A DNA stretch of 64,000 nucleotides, from positions 80,450 to 144,449 of the forward strand of contig JAGUZQ010000060.1 in the NCBI GenBank assembly GCA_020060765.1, in the 5' to 3' direction. The translations under genes were made by a program, and so were the position numbers. Positions within the stretch are counted from its first letter, which is position 1; every line of letters begins with the position of its first letter. The notes under the pieces are model-generated. The model searched no databases. It worked only from the letters and a program-made list of their open reading frames with translations, and had not been told where the DNA came from. Source of the stretch: Planctomycetota bacterium (GTDB taxonomy: Bacteria > Planctomycetota > SZUA-567). Positions 25,226 to 32,153 of the stretch are shown in pieces.

Positions 25226-27973
25226 ATGCCAGACAATACCGTTTATCCGGAAAATGGAAATGGTCGCACGGTTATGCCCGATGTCAGCCAGGTAGAATCT
25301 CCCGATCAGGCGACCAGGCTGGAATCGCCTCCTCCCTCGGCGCAGAAAAAAGCAGAACCTCTGGCGACGGCGGCGACCATCGTCGAACAGGCAGCCGCTC
25401 CCGCCGCCGGTCAGGATGGCGCGGAATTCACCAAGGTGAACAGCTTCATCAACCTCATGTCAAAAATCGAGGAATCCAGCGCCACCGCCATGATGGGCGC
25501 CACGCAGGTGGATGCGAAAATGGCCAACGCCAAGGAACTCGCTCCCGAGGACAGCGCCGAGCTGAAACCGGGGCAGGTGTTGGGCAAATGCCGCATCGTC
25601 AAGGAGCTCGGGCGCGGCGGCATGGGCGCGGTTTATCTGGCGGAACACACCACGCTCGAAGTCAAGGTGGCGGTGAAAATTCTCCCTCCCAGCATCGCGG
25701 TCAAGAACAAGCAGTTCGCCGAACGCTTCATGCGCGAAGCCCGGCTGGCGGCCAAGATCCAGCACGGCAACGTCATCCAGGTTATGGACGCCGAGCAGGA
25801 CGCGGGCACGGGGCTGTATTACATCGTCATGGAATTTGTCAACGGCGGCTCGGTGAAGGATCTCATGAGAGAAGGTCCTATGGATCAGGTGCAGGCTATC
25901 GACATCGTGATGAAGGTCGCCGATGCTCTCACCTCCGCCGCCGACATGCACATCGTCCACCGCGACATCAAGCCTGACAACATCATGCTGACGGAAAAGG
26001 GACAGGTCAAGCTCGCCGACCTGGGCATCGCCAAGGAAAAGAGCAGCGAAGCTCCCGGCATCACCATGAGTTCGGTTATGATGGGTACCCCCGCCTACAT
26101 GAGCCCGGAACAGGCCATGGACGCGAAAAACGCCGATGCCCGCGCCGACATCTACAGCCTCGGCGCGACCCTCTACCACATGCTGGTGGGGGAAGTGCCA
26201 TTTAACGGCGAGACTACCTATTCAGTGCTGACCAAACTCGCCACCGAACCCACCCCCGACCCGCGCAAAAAGCGCAGCGACCTCAACGACAATGTCGCCA
26301 ATATCTGCATGAGGATGATGGCCAAGGAAAAGGAAGACCGCCCCCAGAACGCGGCGGATCTGATGGAAGAACTGATGCAGGTGCGCAGCATCCTTACCAC
26401 CGGTGTGGGTACCGTCATCACCAAGGGCACTATCGGCTTGAAGATGGCAAAGAACCCCAAGCCGCAAAGTACCCCCACCGTCGGCATGACCGGCACCGCC
26501 TTCGGCCAGCCTGTCCAGCCACAACAGCCAGCTGTCAGCTATATGCCTTATATCTGTGCAGCCGCCTGTGCTTTGGTGATTATGGGCGGTATCGGCTGGT
26601 GGATGCTTTCCGGCGACGACGAAGAAAATCATGCAGCCACTCCCAACGTTAGCCAGGCCGCTCCTGATACAACCAACGTTGCGCAGGCACCGGTCACTCA
26701 GCCGGCGGAAACCCCGATTACTCCTGTTGCCCCGGTCGCAAATGTTACCCCGACTAATCCAGTTAAGCCGGTTATTCCCACTCAGCCCAACGAAATCACA
26801 CCTCCCGCAGTTACCACTACTCCGACCCAGCCTGTCGCGCCGGTGACCGTGCAGGAACCGGTTGACGCCGACTTCGTGAAACAGGCGATGGATGAACTGG
26901 AAAAAGCCCCGGCGGGCACGGTCAAGGTTTATTTCAAGAACAACCAGAAACCGAAATGGCCGCAGGACACCGAGTTCAAGCTGGCTTCGCTGGGCGACTC
27001 GCCGGAAGCGGCGGAAAAGGCGGCCTATACCGAAGCCTTGACCGAGTTGCTCGCGCAGGTCGTGGCCAGCCCCGACCAGATGGAATCGCAGACTGTCAAG
27101 AACATGCTGGAGAAATCCGACAAGTACATCCAGAAAGCCAGCGAGTTCAAGACCGGCGAAAAAGACGGGCTTAACATGGTCGCTATCGGCCTTACCCCGC
27201 TGACCGGAAAGATCGGCCAGGAACTCTATAAGAACGACGTGAAGGTGCGGGACTTTTACGAACTGGTCGGCCGCCCCCGCATCGGCGTAGATTTGAAGAC
27301 CATTGTCGCCACCGGCGAGGGGGAAAAGCCCTATTCCAACAATCTCGTTCTTAAGAGGATCGAGAAAGCGCTGGGGGCCTCGGGGGTGGAGATCGTCGCC
27401 CTCGCTGGGGAAAACCGCAAGGAGATGATGAAGGAATGCGACCTGCTGCTGACTGGCACCTGCGTGGCGCGCGAAGCGGTGAAACTTCCTGACGGCGCCA
27501 ATACTATCTACCGCTACAACCTCTCCGTCGACGCGGAACTGATCATCACCTCCACCGCCAATAAGGTGCCGCTGGAGCAGTTCAACTTCGACACCGGCGG
27601 CGACCTCGCCGAGGAATACGCCACCTTCAACGCCGCGCAGGCCGCGCAGAAAGTGATCGAGAACGGCACGCAGAAACTCGCGCCGGTCTTTTGCGAGAAG
27701 ATGCTGGAGGAATGGATCAGCTTCGCCAGTGATATCTATTACACGGTCGAAATAAGCGGCTTGCAGGGTGGCGACGACCTGGAGGAAGCGCGTACGCACC
27801 TTGAGAAAATCGACGGCATCACCAAGGTTCACCGCCGCTCCTACGCCGACAACACACTCACCCTTGGCGTCGCCTACAGCGGCACGGCGGTGCAGCTCTG
27901 CAACCTGATCCGCAAGAACTGCGGCCTGCGCCTCGACGCGCAGTCTGGCATGAGATTGAAATTTGTGAAATGA
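25226..27973 (+). CDS. membrane Ser/Thr protein kinase with periplasmic FlgT/LPP20-like region
   Basis: 915 residues from the ATG after GAGGAGAAGG (a GTG one codon earlier is less likely). About 1-115 is low-complexity. The Hanks-type kinase domain spans about 118-385: glycine loop LGRGGMGAVYLAEH, VAVKI lysine, catalytic HRDIKPDN (about 244), ADLGIAKE in place of DFG, and MSPEQAMD; all catalytic residues are present. One membrane helix (about 441-462, YICAAACALVIMGGIGWWML) is followed by a Pro/Thr/Val linker (about 475-545). The outer part (about 550-915) starts with an LPP20/FlgT-N-like helix (AAEKAAYTEALTELLAQVV), then VRDFYELVGRPRIGV and a last alpha/beta unit (LEKIDGITKVHRRSYADNTLTLGV). 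There are no PASTA repeats. Probably senses an envelope signal. It is the first gene of a four-gene cluster. Confidence 0.88.
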   Translation: MPDNTVYPENGNGRTVMPDVSQVESPDQATRLESPPPSAQKKAEPLATAATIVEQAAAPAAGQDGAEFTKVNSFINLMSKIEESSATAMMGATQVDAKMANAKELAPEDSAELKPGQVLGKCRIVKELGRGGMGAVYLAEHTTLEVKVAVKILPPSIAVKNKQFAERFMREARLAAKIQHGNVIQVMDAEQDAGTGLYYIVMEFVNGGSVKDLMREGPMDQVQAIDIVMKVADALTSAADMHIVHRDIKPDNIMLTEKGQVKLADLGIAKEKSSEAPGITMSSVMMGTPAYMSPEQAMDAKNADARADIYSLGATLYHMLVGEVPFNGETTYSVLTKLATEPTPDPRKKRSDLNDNVANICMRMMAKEKEDRPQNAADLMEELMQVRSILTTGVGTVITKGTIGLKMAKNPKPQSTPTVGMTGTAFGQPVQPQQPAVSYMPYICAAACALVIMGGIGWWMLSGDDEENHAATPNVSQAAPDTTNVAQAPVTQPAETPITPVAPVANVTPTNPVKPVIPTQPNEITPPAVTTTPTQPVAPVTVQEPVDADFVKQAMDELEKAPAGTVKVYFKNNQKPKWPQDTEFKLASLGDSPEAAEKAAYTEALTELLAQVVASPDQMESQTVKNMLEKSDKYIQKASEFKTGEKDGLNMVAIGLTPLTGKIGQELYKNDVKVRDFYELVGRPRIGVDLKTIVATGEGEKPYSNNLVLKRIEKALGASGVEIVALAGENRKEMMKECDLLLTGTCVAREAVKLPDGANTIYRYNLSVDAELIITSTANKVPLEQFNFDTGGDLAEEYATFNAAQAAQKVIENGTQKLAPVFCEKMLEEWISFASDIYYTVEISGLQGGDDLEEARTHLEKIDGITKVHRRSYADNTLTLGVAYSGTAVQLCNLIRKNCGLRLDAQSGMRLKFVK

Positions 27974-28003
27974 CTTTTCCTCCGATTTTAATGAAGGAAG
28001 ATT

Positions 28004-29896
28004 ATGAATATTCTACGGCAGTATAAAAAAGTCCTGTTCGCCGCGCTCGTGGCCTGTGCGCTGCATTCTCCTGCTCGCGCGGAGGAGCAGAAAAACCTGA
28101 GAGTGTTTTTCGTGCTGGAAGGAAAAATCAAGGGGCAGGGTATTGGCGACGCCGACCAGGCCGAGGCGCGCACGCGCACGCAGATCACCCTCACCCGCGC
28201 CTTGCGCAAGGTGCTGGCCTTGGACGTTGTCGACCCCACCCTGCTGGAATCTGTGAAAAACGACGCGCAAAAGATGGCGATTCTCCGTGGCGGTTCCGCC
28301 GCCGACGTGCGCAAGGCTCTGGCCGAACATGAGGTCGCCGCGTTCGTGCGCGTGACCTACCGCACCGCGCCGGTAGTGAATGTGGACGGGATGTTCAGGG
28401 GAGTGGCGGCGCTGGTGATGGAAATGATCGACCTGAAAAGCGCTGAAAAGGCGCTGATTATCGAAAGCCAGCCTATGGGCACCCCTGACTGCGGCCCCGA
28501 CATGGTGGCGCAGAAAGGTGCTACCATCTATAACGCCGGATTTCAGGCCGTCACCGCCGCCGCAGCCGACCTGGTGAAGAAATTCGAAAACCATGCCGCC
28601 GTGCAGCGCCTCCGCGAAGGCAAGCCTTTGGTCGAACCCGCGCCTGTCGATCCGAAACTCGACACAAAAAAGAAAGTCCTCTTCATCATCGAAGGCAACG
28701 TCAACGGCCAGTATATCCAGACCAGCGCCGATGGCAAGGCGGAATTGCGAGGCGAGGCGATGGACGAAACCGATTTCCAGCTCGCTGCTCGCCGCCTGGA
28801 AGCGACCCTGTATCGCAAGATGGCCGACGTGCTCAAGATCACCAATTTCGACAAGGACACTCTCGACAAGCTGAAGGAAGACCAGAAGAAATGGGCGATC
28901 CTGCGCGGCGGTTCGGTGGGCGAAGTCAAGCAGGCCGTCGCCGGCATGAACGTCGACCAGGTCATCCGCATCAACTACCGCACCGAGCCGATGACCGCGT
29001 TGAAAAGCGGCGAGCTGCTGATGTACAGCGGGCTGGCGACGATGAGCGGCTTCTTCATCGACCAGCGCACCGGTAAGATGGTTGACTTGATGACGCCGCT
29101 GATGGGCACCAACGAGCATCCCGCCAAGCGCGCGATCGACCCGTTCAACTCCGGCTTAAGCGCCCTCGACTATGCCAGTGATTTACTTATCGACGACCTC
29201 AAGGAACAGCTTGGCCTGGGCGTTTTGAAGATGGACACCAACGATAATGTCGTGGACGACCCCAACAAGCCGACAGTCGCCGTGATCTGGATTCGCCCCT
29301 CGGCGGAATTCAAGCCCTGGCACACGCCGCGCGCGAGCAATCCGGCTCTTGGCATGAAAAAGCGCAAACAGGTCGCCGAATTCGTCAAGTACATGCGCGA
29401 AACCGGCGATATCGGCGTGGACGTGTCGGATTATCTCGTCAAGGGCCTGAGCGACAGCGGGGTCTTCATCCCCATCGAGGAATCGCAGAAAATCCGCGGC
29501 CAGATCGCGGAAGTGAAAAACCAGTTGCTGGAGTATCGCAAACTCGGCTGGGTGGGAGAGAAGCTGCCGTTTGATTCGCCCGTGACCGCCGCCGGGAAAA
29601 TCCAGGCCGACTACGCCGTTACCGCCACCATCGACAAAATCCATGAGGAATCCAGTTCCACCTCGCTGATCCTCGTCAGTAAGGGCAGCCTGAAATCGGT
29701 GGCCGAGGCGACGGTGGTAGTCACCAACGTCAAGACCGGGCAAAGCAAATCCTTCAAGGGCACGGGTTCGCTTTCCCTCTCCGGCTACGGCACGGTTTAC
29801 TCCTTCGAACCGGGCGCGATGAAACTGGACAAGCTGCTCATCGGCCAGGCCATCAAGGAAGCTTTGTACAACGCAGCCAAACAGGCCACGCTCTGA
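28004..29896 (+). CDS. secreted protein with tandem duplicated domain and CsgG-like C-terminus
   Basis: 630 residues with a signal peptide (VLFAALVACALHSPARA). Two copies of one domain are obvious: copy A about 28-205 and copy B about 223-400. They share a strand (VFFVLEGKIKGQGI / VLFIIEGNVNGQYI), a helix ending in ALDVVDPTLLESVKND / VLKITNFDKDTLDKLKED, the hallmark AILRGGSAADVRKAL / AILRGGSVGEVKQAV, and VRVTYRTAP / IRINYRTEP. A third part (about 420-630) is CsgG/FlgT-like: KPTVAVIWIRP, a long helix pair, a QADYAVTATIDKI core strand, ATVVVTNVKTGQSKSF and a C-terminal helix. It starts 30 bases after the kinase with GAAGGAAG ahead. The domain resembles the outer part of the kinase in style. Function unknown. 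Confidence 0.8.
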   Translation: MNILRQYKKVLFAALVACALHSPARAEEQKNLRVFFVLEGKIKGQGIGDADQAEARTRTQITLTRALRKVLALDVVDPTLLESVKNDAQKMAILRGGSAADVRKALAEHEVAAFVRVTYRTAPVVNVDGMFRGVAALVMEMIDLKSAEKALIIESQPMGTPDCGPDMVAQKGATIYNAGFQAVTAAAADLVKKFENHAAVQRLREGKPLVEPAPVDPKLDTKKKVLFIIEGNVNGQYIQTSADGKAELRGEAMDETDFQLAARRLEATLYRKMADVLKITNFDKDTLDKLKEDQKKWAILRGGSVGEVKQAVAGMNVDQVIRINYRTEPMTALKSGELLMYSGLATMSGFFIDQRTGKMVDLMTPLMGTNEHPAKRAIDPFNSGLSALDYASDLLIDDLKEQLGLGVLKMDTNDNVVDDPNKPTVAVIWIRPSAEFKPWHTPRASNPALGMKKRKQVAEFVKYMRETGDIGVDVSDYLVKGLSDSGVFIPIEESQKIRGQIAEVKNQLLEYRKLGWVGEKLPFDSPVTAAGKIQADYAVTATIDKIHEESSSTSLILVSKGSLKSVAEATVVVTNVKTGQSKSFKGTGSLSLSGYGTVYSFEPGAMKLDKLLIGQAIKEALYNAAKQATL

Positions 29897-29937
29897 ACCA
29901 TTGCATTCCGTTCCTCCTTTCCGTATGATTATGGAAT

Positions 29938-30306
29938 ATGGAACATTTGCCCCAGGCGAAACTTGTCGCCGCCGTCCTGTTATGCCTGTCGGTTTTTCCC
30001 GGCTGCCAGCGCAAGCCGCGTCCCGATGATTGCCGGGAGCGCGATCGAGTGATCCATGCCCGTTTCGACAATCTGGAAAACCGCCTCACCGCCATCAACC
30101 GCCAGCTTGACGAAATAAAGGGAATTCCGCCACAAACCCCGACTTCCGGGCCGGCAGCGGTTGCCGAGGTACTCCCCGCAAAAGTCGCCGAGGCGGAAGA
30201 AGCCGACAAACCCCCGCCTCGCAGGAAGATTTCAACCAGAAAGATTTTTTTCAAGGTTTTCAGGATTTTCCGAAAGGGATTCAACCTTTTCCGAAAGTTG
30301 TATTGA
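29938..30306 (+). CDS. small lipoprotein, paralogue of the next gene product
   Basis: 122 residues. Signal peptide with lipobox VFPGC (cysteine near residue 23). After it, CRERDRVIHARFDNLENRLTAINRQLDEI is a short coiled coil that aligns with the same position of the next gene product (VERDKNIHTRFDALEKELGDLQERLGGI). A proline/alanine linker follows and then a strongly basic, aromatic tail (RKIFFKVFRIFRKGFNLFRKLY), very different from the peptidoglycan-binding domain of its neighbour. The tail could bind membrane or polyanions. It starts 41 bases after the CsgG-like gene; the region ahead has no strong ribosome site. Confidence 0.65.
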   Translation: MEHLPQAKLVAAVLLCLSVFPGCQRKPRPDDCRERDRVIHARFDNLENRLTAINRQLDEIKGIPPQTPTSGPAAVAEVLPAKVAEAEEADKPPPRRKISTRKIFFKVFRIFRKGFNLFRKLY

Positions 30307-30331
30307 CAGAATAGGCTTCTGTCGGTATCAA
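30303..30331 (+). promoter_or_regulatory. promoter with palindrome ahead of the peptidoglycan-binding lipoprotein
   Basis: TTGACA (30303-30308), 17-base spacer, TATCAA (30326-30331), followed by an alternating TA tract. A 7-base inverted repeat GACAGAA/TTCTGTC (30305-30311, 30317-30323) lies over the -35 box and spacer and could be an operator. The box overlaps the stop codon of the upstream lipoprotein gene. Confidence 0.5.
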
Positions 30332-30381
30332 TATATATATGTAGTAAGGTGTCTTGTGTTTACATAATACGGAGATTTACC

Positions 30382-30954
30382 ATGAAGCTTTCGAAATTAG
30401 TCTACGTCGTCGCCGCTGCCCTTGCCCTGTTGTCAGCTCCCGGTTGCAAGACTGCCAAGGAAAAAGCCGAGGAAGTCGAGCGCGACAAGAACATACATAC
30501 CCGCTTTGACGCGCTGGAAAAGGAACTGGGCGATTTGCAGGAACGGCTGGGCGGCATCAATCAGGATCCGTCCGCCCCTTCCATGACGTTGCGCCCCGTG
30601 GTGCCGGTCGAACCCGCGCCCCCGGCGACGATGAGCGAGAAGGAACGGCTGGAAACCCTTTCGCAACGCCATAACCTGAAACCAGTTGTCGGCTCCCACG
30701 CAGGCAAATCAGCGAAAAGCGGCAAAGGCGGCGTCGATCCTAAAAACAACATCCGGGTGCCGGTGCCTGCTATCGAAGTCCAGCGCGCATTGAAGCGCGC
30801 CGGTACCAATCCGGGTACGATTGACGGAAAAGTCGGTGCGCGCACCGTCGCCGCGATCAAGGCGTTCCAGGCCAAGGAAGGACTCAAGCCCGACGGCATT
30901 GTCGGCCAAGCCACATGGGCGCGCCTGCAGACCTATCTGGACATCGAGAAGTAA
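30382..30954 (+). CDS. lipoprotein with peptidoglycan-binding domain
   Basis: 190 residues from the ATG at 30382 (ACGGAG ahead; the frame opens 11 codons earlier but the signal peptide starts here). Signal peptide and lipobox LSAPGC (C near 22), then a coiled coil (ERDKNIHTRFDALEKELGDLQERL), a proline-rich linker, and a C-terminal PG_binding_1 domain (VQRALKRAGTNPGTIDGKVGARTVAAIKAFQAKEG...GIVGQATWARL). It should tether an inner- or outer-membrane lipid anchor to the cell wall. The same-strand order kinase, CsgG-like protein, two lipoproteins suggests one envelope module, but this gene also has its own promoter. Confidence 0.85.
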   Translation: MKLSKLVYVVAAALALLSAPGCKTAKEKAEEVERDKNIHTRFDALEKELGDLQERLGGINQDPSAPSMTLRPVVPVEPAPPATMSEKERLETLSQRHNLKPVVGSHAGKSAKSGKGGVDPKNNIRVPVPAIEVQRALKRAGTNPGTIDGKVGARTVAAIKAFQAKEGLKPDGIVGQATWARLQTYLDIEK

Positions 30955-30982
30955 AGTCGCGTTTCTTAAAAAAAAACTACTG

Positions 30983-31011
30983 CGGCGCGGCGGATTCTTT
31001 TCGCCGCGCCG
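30983..31011. terminator. GC-rich hairpin between the lipoprotein gene and ribF
   Basis: CGGCGCGGCG (30983-30992) pairs perfectly with CGCCGCGCCG (31002-31011). On the plus strand only AATCTTTGG follows; on the minus strand a nine-T run follows within about seven bases. It probably ends or attenuates plus-strand transcription imperfectly before ribF, which begins 18 bases later. Confidence 0.5.
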
Positions 31012-31028
31012 AATCTTTGGGAATAAAC

Positions 31029-31973
31029 ATGCTGCGCGTTTTCGACCTGCCGCCATCCCCCTTTCCCGGCCGCCGCCCGGTCGTCACTATCGGCATGTTC
31101 GACGGTGTTCACTTGGGGCATCGGAAGATATTAGAAGAAACCGTTTCCCGCGCCGCCGCGGCGCACCAACCGTCTATCGCCATCACCTTTGACATTCATC
31201 CCCGAGCGGTGGTGGCCGGTTTTTCGCCGCCGCCGATGATTACCAGTCTTGAACACCGGCTCAAGCTGTTCGAGCAGTCCGGCCTCGACGCTGCGGTGAT
31301 ACTGCCTTTTACGCCGGAACTGGCCGCAATGTCGGGCGAGGACTTTGCGCGGAAAATTCTCGCGGGAATTCTTCGCGCCGAAATCGCTGTCCTCGGTTAC
31401 GACGCCCACTTCGGCAAGAACCGTTCCGGCAATTTCGAACTGCTTTCCCGCCTTGGCCCTGGTCTGGGCATGAGCGCGGTCAACATTCCGGCCTGCGCCG
31501 TGGACGGGGAAACCATCAGCAGCACCGCTGTCCGCAAGTATGTCTCAGCGGGCGAACTGGATCGGGCGGCGGCGATGCTGGGCAGAAAAGTTTCCGTGCT
31601 GGGCACGGTGGTGGAAGGGCAGGGACTGGGACGTACGTTGGGGTTCCCCACACTCAATCTTGATCCGCATCACGAGTTGCATCCGCCGCGCGGGGTTTAC
31701 GTCACCCGCACCTGCTGCGGCGACACCTGCTGGCGTTCCGTCACCAACATCGGCCACCGCCCCACGGTCTCCGCCCGCAATCCCCACGACGTGCTGATCG
31801 AGTCGCACCTGCTGGATTATTGCGGCAATCTCTACGGCCAGGTTGCGGAGGTGAAATTTCTCCAGCGCCTGCGCGATGAACAGAAATTCGCCGACGCAGT
31901 CGAACTGAAGGAAAGAATCGGACGGGACGTACAGGCCGCTCGGGATTTTTTTAAAAATTGCGGACAGTTGTAA
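31029..31973 (+). CDS. ribF: bifunctional riboflavin kinase / FAD synthetase
   Basis: 314 residues. The N-terminal half is the FMN adenylyltransferase (TIGMFDGVHLGHRKIL near 20-35, VLGYDAHFGKNRSGN, and ISSTAVRKYV), making FAD from FMN and ATP. The C-terminal half is riboflavin kinase (GQGLGRTLGFPTLNL, PRGVYVTRT, TNIGHRPTV, FLQRLRDEQKFADAVELKERIGRDV). Complete. The ATG at 31029 is preceded by GGGA; an open frame from 30915 overlaps the upstream gene and is rejected as start. No FMN riboswitch is visible. The following gene is convergent. Confidence 0.95.
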   Translation: MLRVFDLPPSPFPGRRPVVTIGMFDGVHLGHRKILEETVSRAAAAHQPSIAITFDIHPRAVVAGFSPPPMITSLEHRLKLFEQSGLDAAVILPFTPELAAMSGEDFARKILAGILRAEIAVLGYDAHFGKNRSGNFELLSRLGPGLGMSAVNIPACAVDGETISSTAVRKYVSAGELDRAAAMLGRKVSVLGTVVEGQGLGRTLGFPTLNLDPHHELHPPRGVYVTRTCCGDTCWRSVTNIGHRPTVSARNPHDVLIESHLLDYCGNLYGQVAEVKFLQRLRDEQKFADAVELKERIGRDVQAARDFFKNCGQL

Positions 31974-32023
31974 CCTTCTCGCAGGCAGGAGAATGCACGA
32001 CCAAGTGAAAAAATCGCAATACT

Positions 32024-32153
32024 TTTGTCAAGCAAAATATTTGACAAATCGATTTTCTGTTGTACGATAACAGTTGAGAGGCTTAAGCGTGGATGGTTGG
32101 CGGGGCGTCATCCGTCATGGAGGGTCGGTCGATGGATCGACCCTTGCCGTTTT
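32024..32153 (+). promoter_or_regulatory. orphan promoter and hairpin between convergent genes (possible small RNA)
   Basis: An 8-base inverted repeat TTTGTCAA/TTGACAAA (32024-32031, 32041-32048) includes a consensus -35 TTGACA; TACGAT follows after 16 bases (32063-32068). Transcription would start near 32075 and run into a hairpin GGTCGAT-GG-ATCGACC (32127-32142), with TTTT at 32150-32153. It points into the 3' end of the opposite-strand ygiQ gene, so its product would be a short RNA of about 80 bases or an antisense transcript. No coding sequence is evident. Confidence 0.35.

Noticed and set aside
30915..31028. Upstream extension of ribF
   Set aside because: It overlaps the peptidoglycan-binding gene and crosses the hairpin; the family starts at the ATG at 31029.
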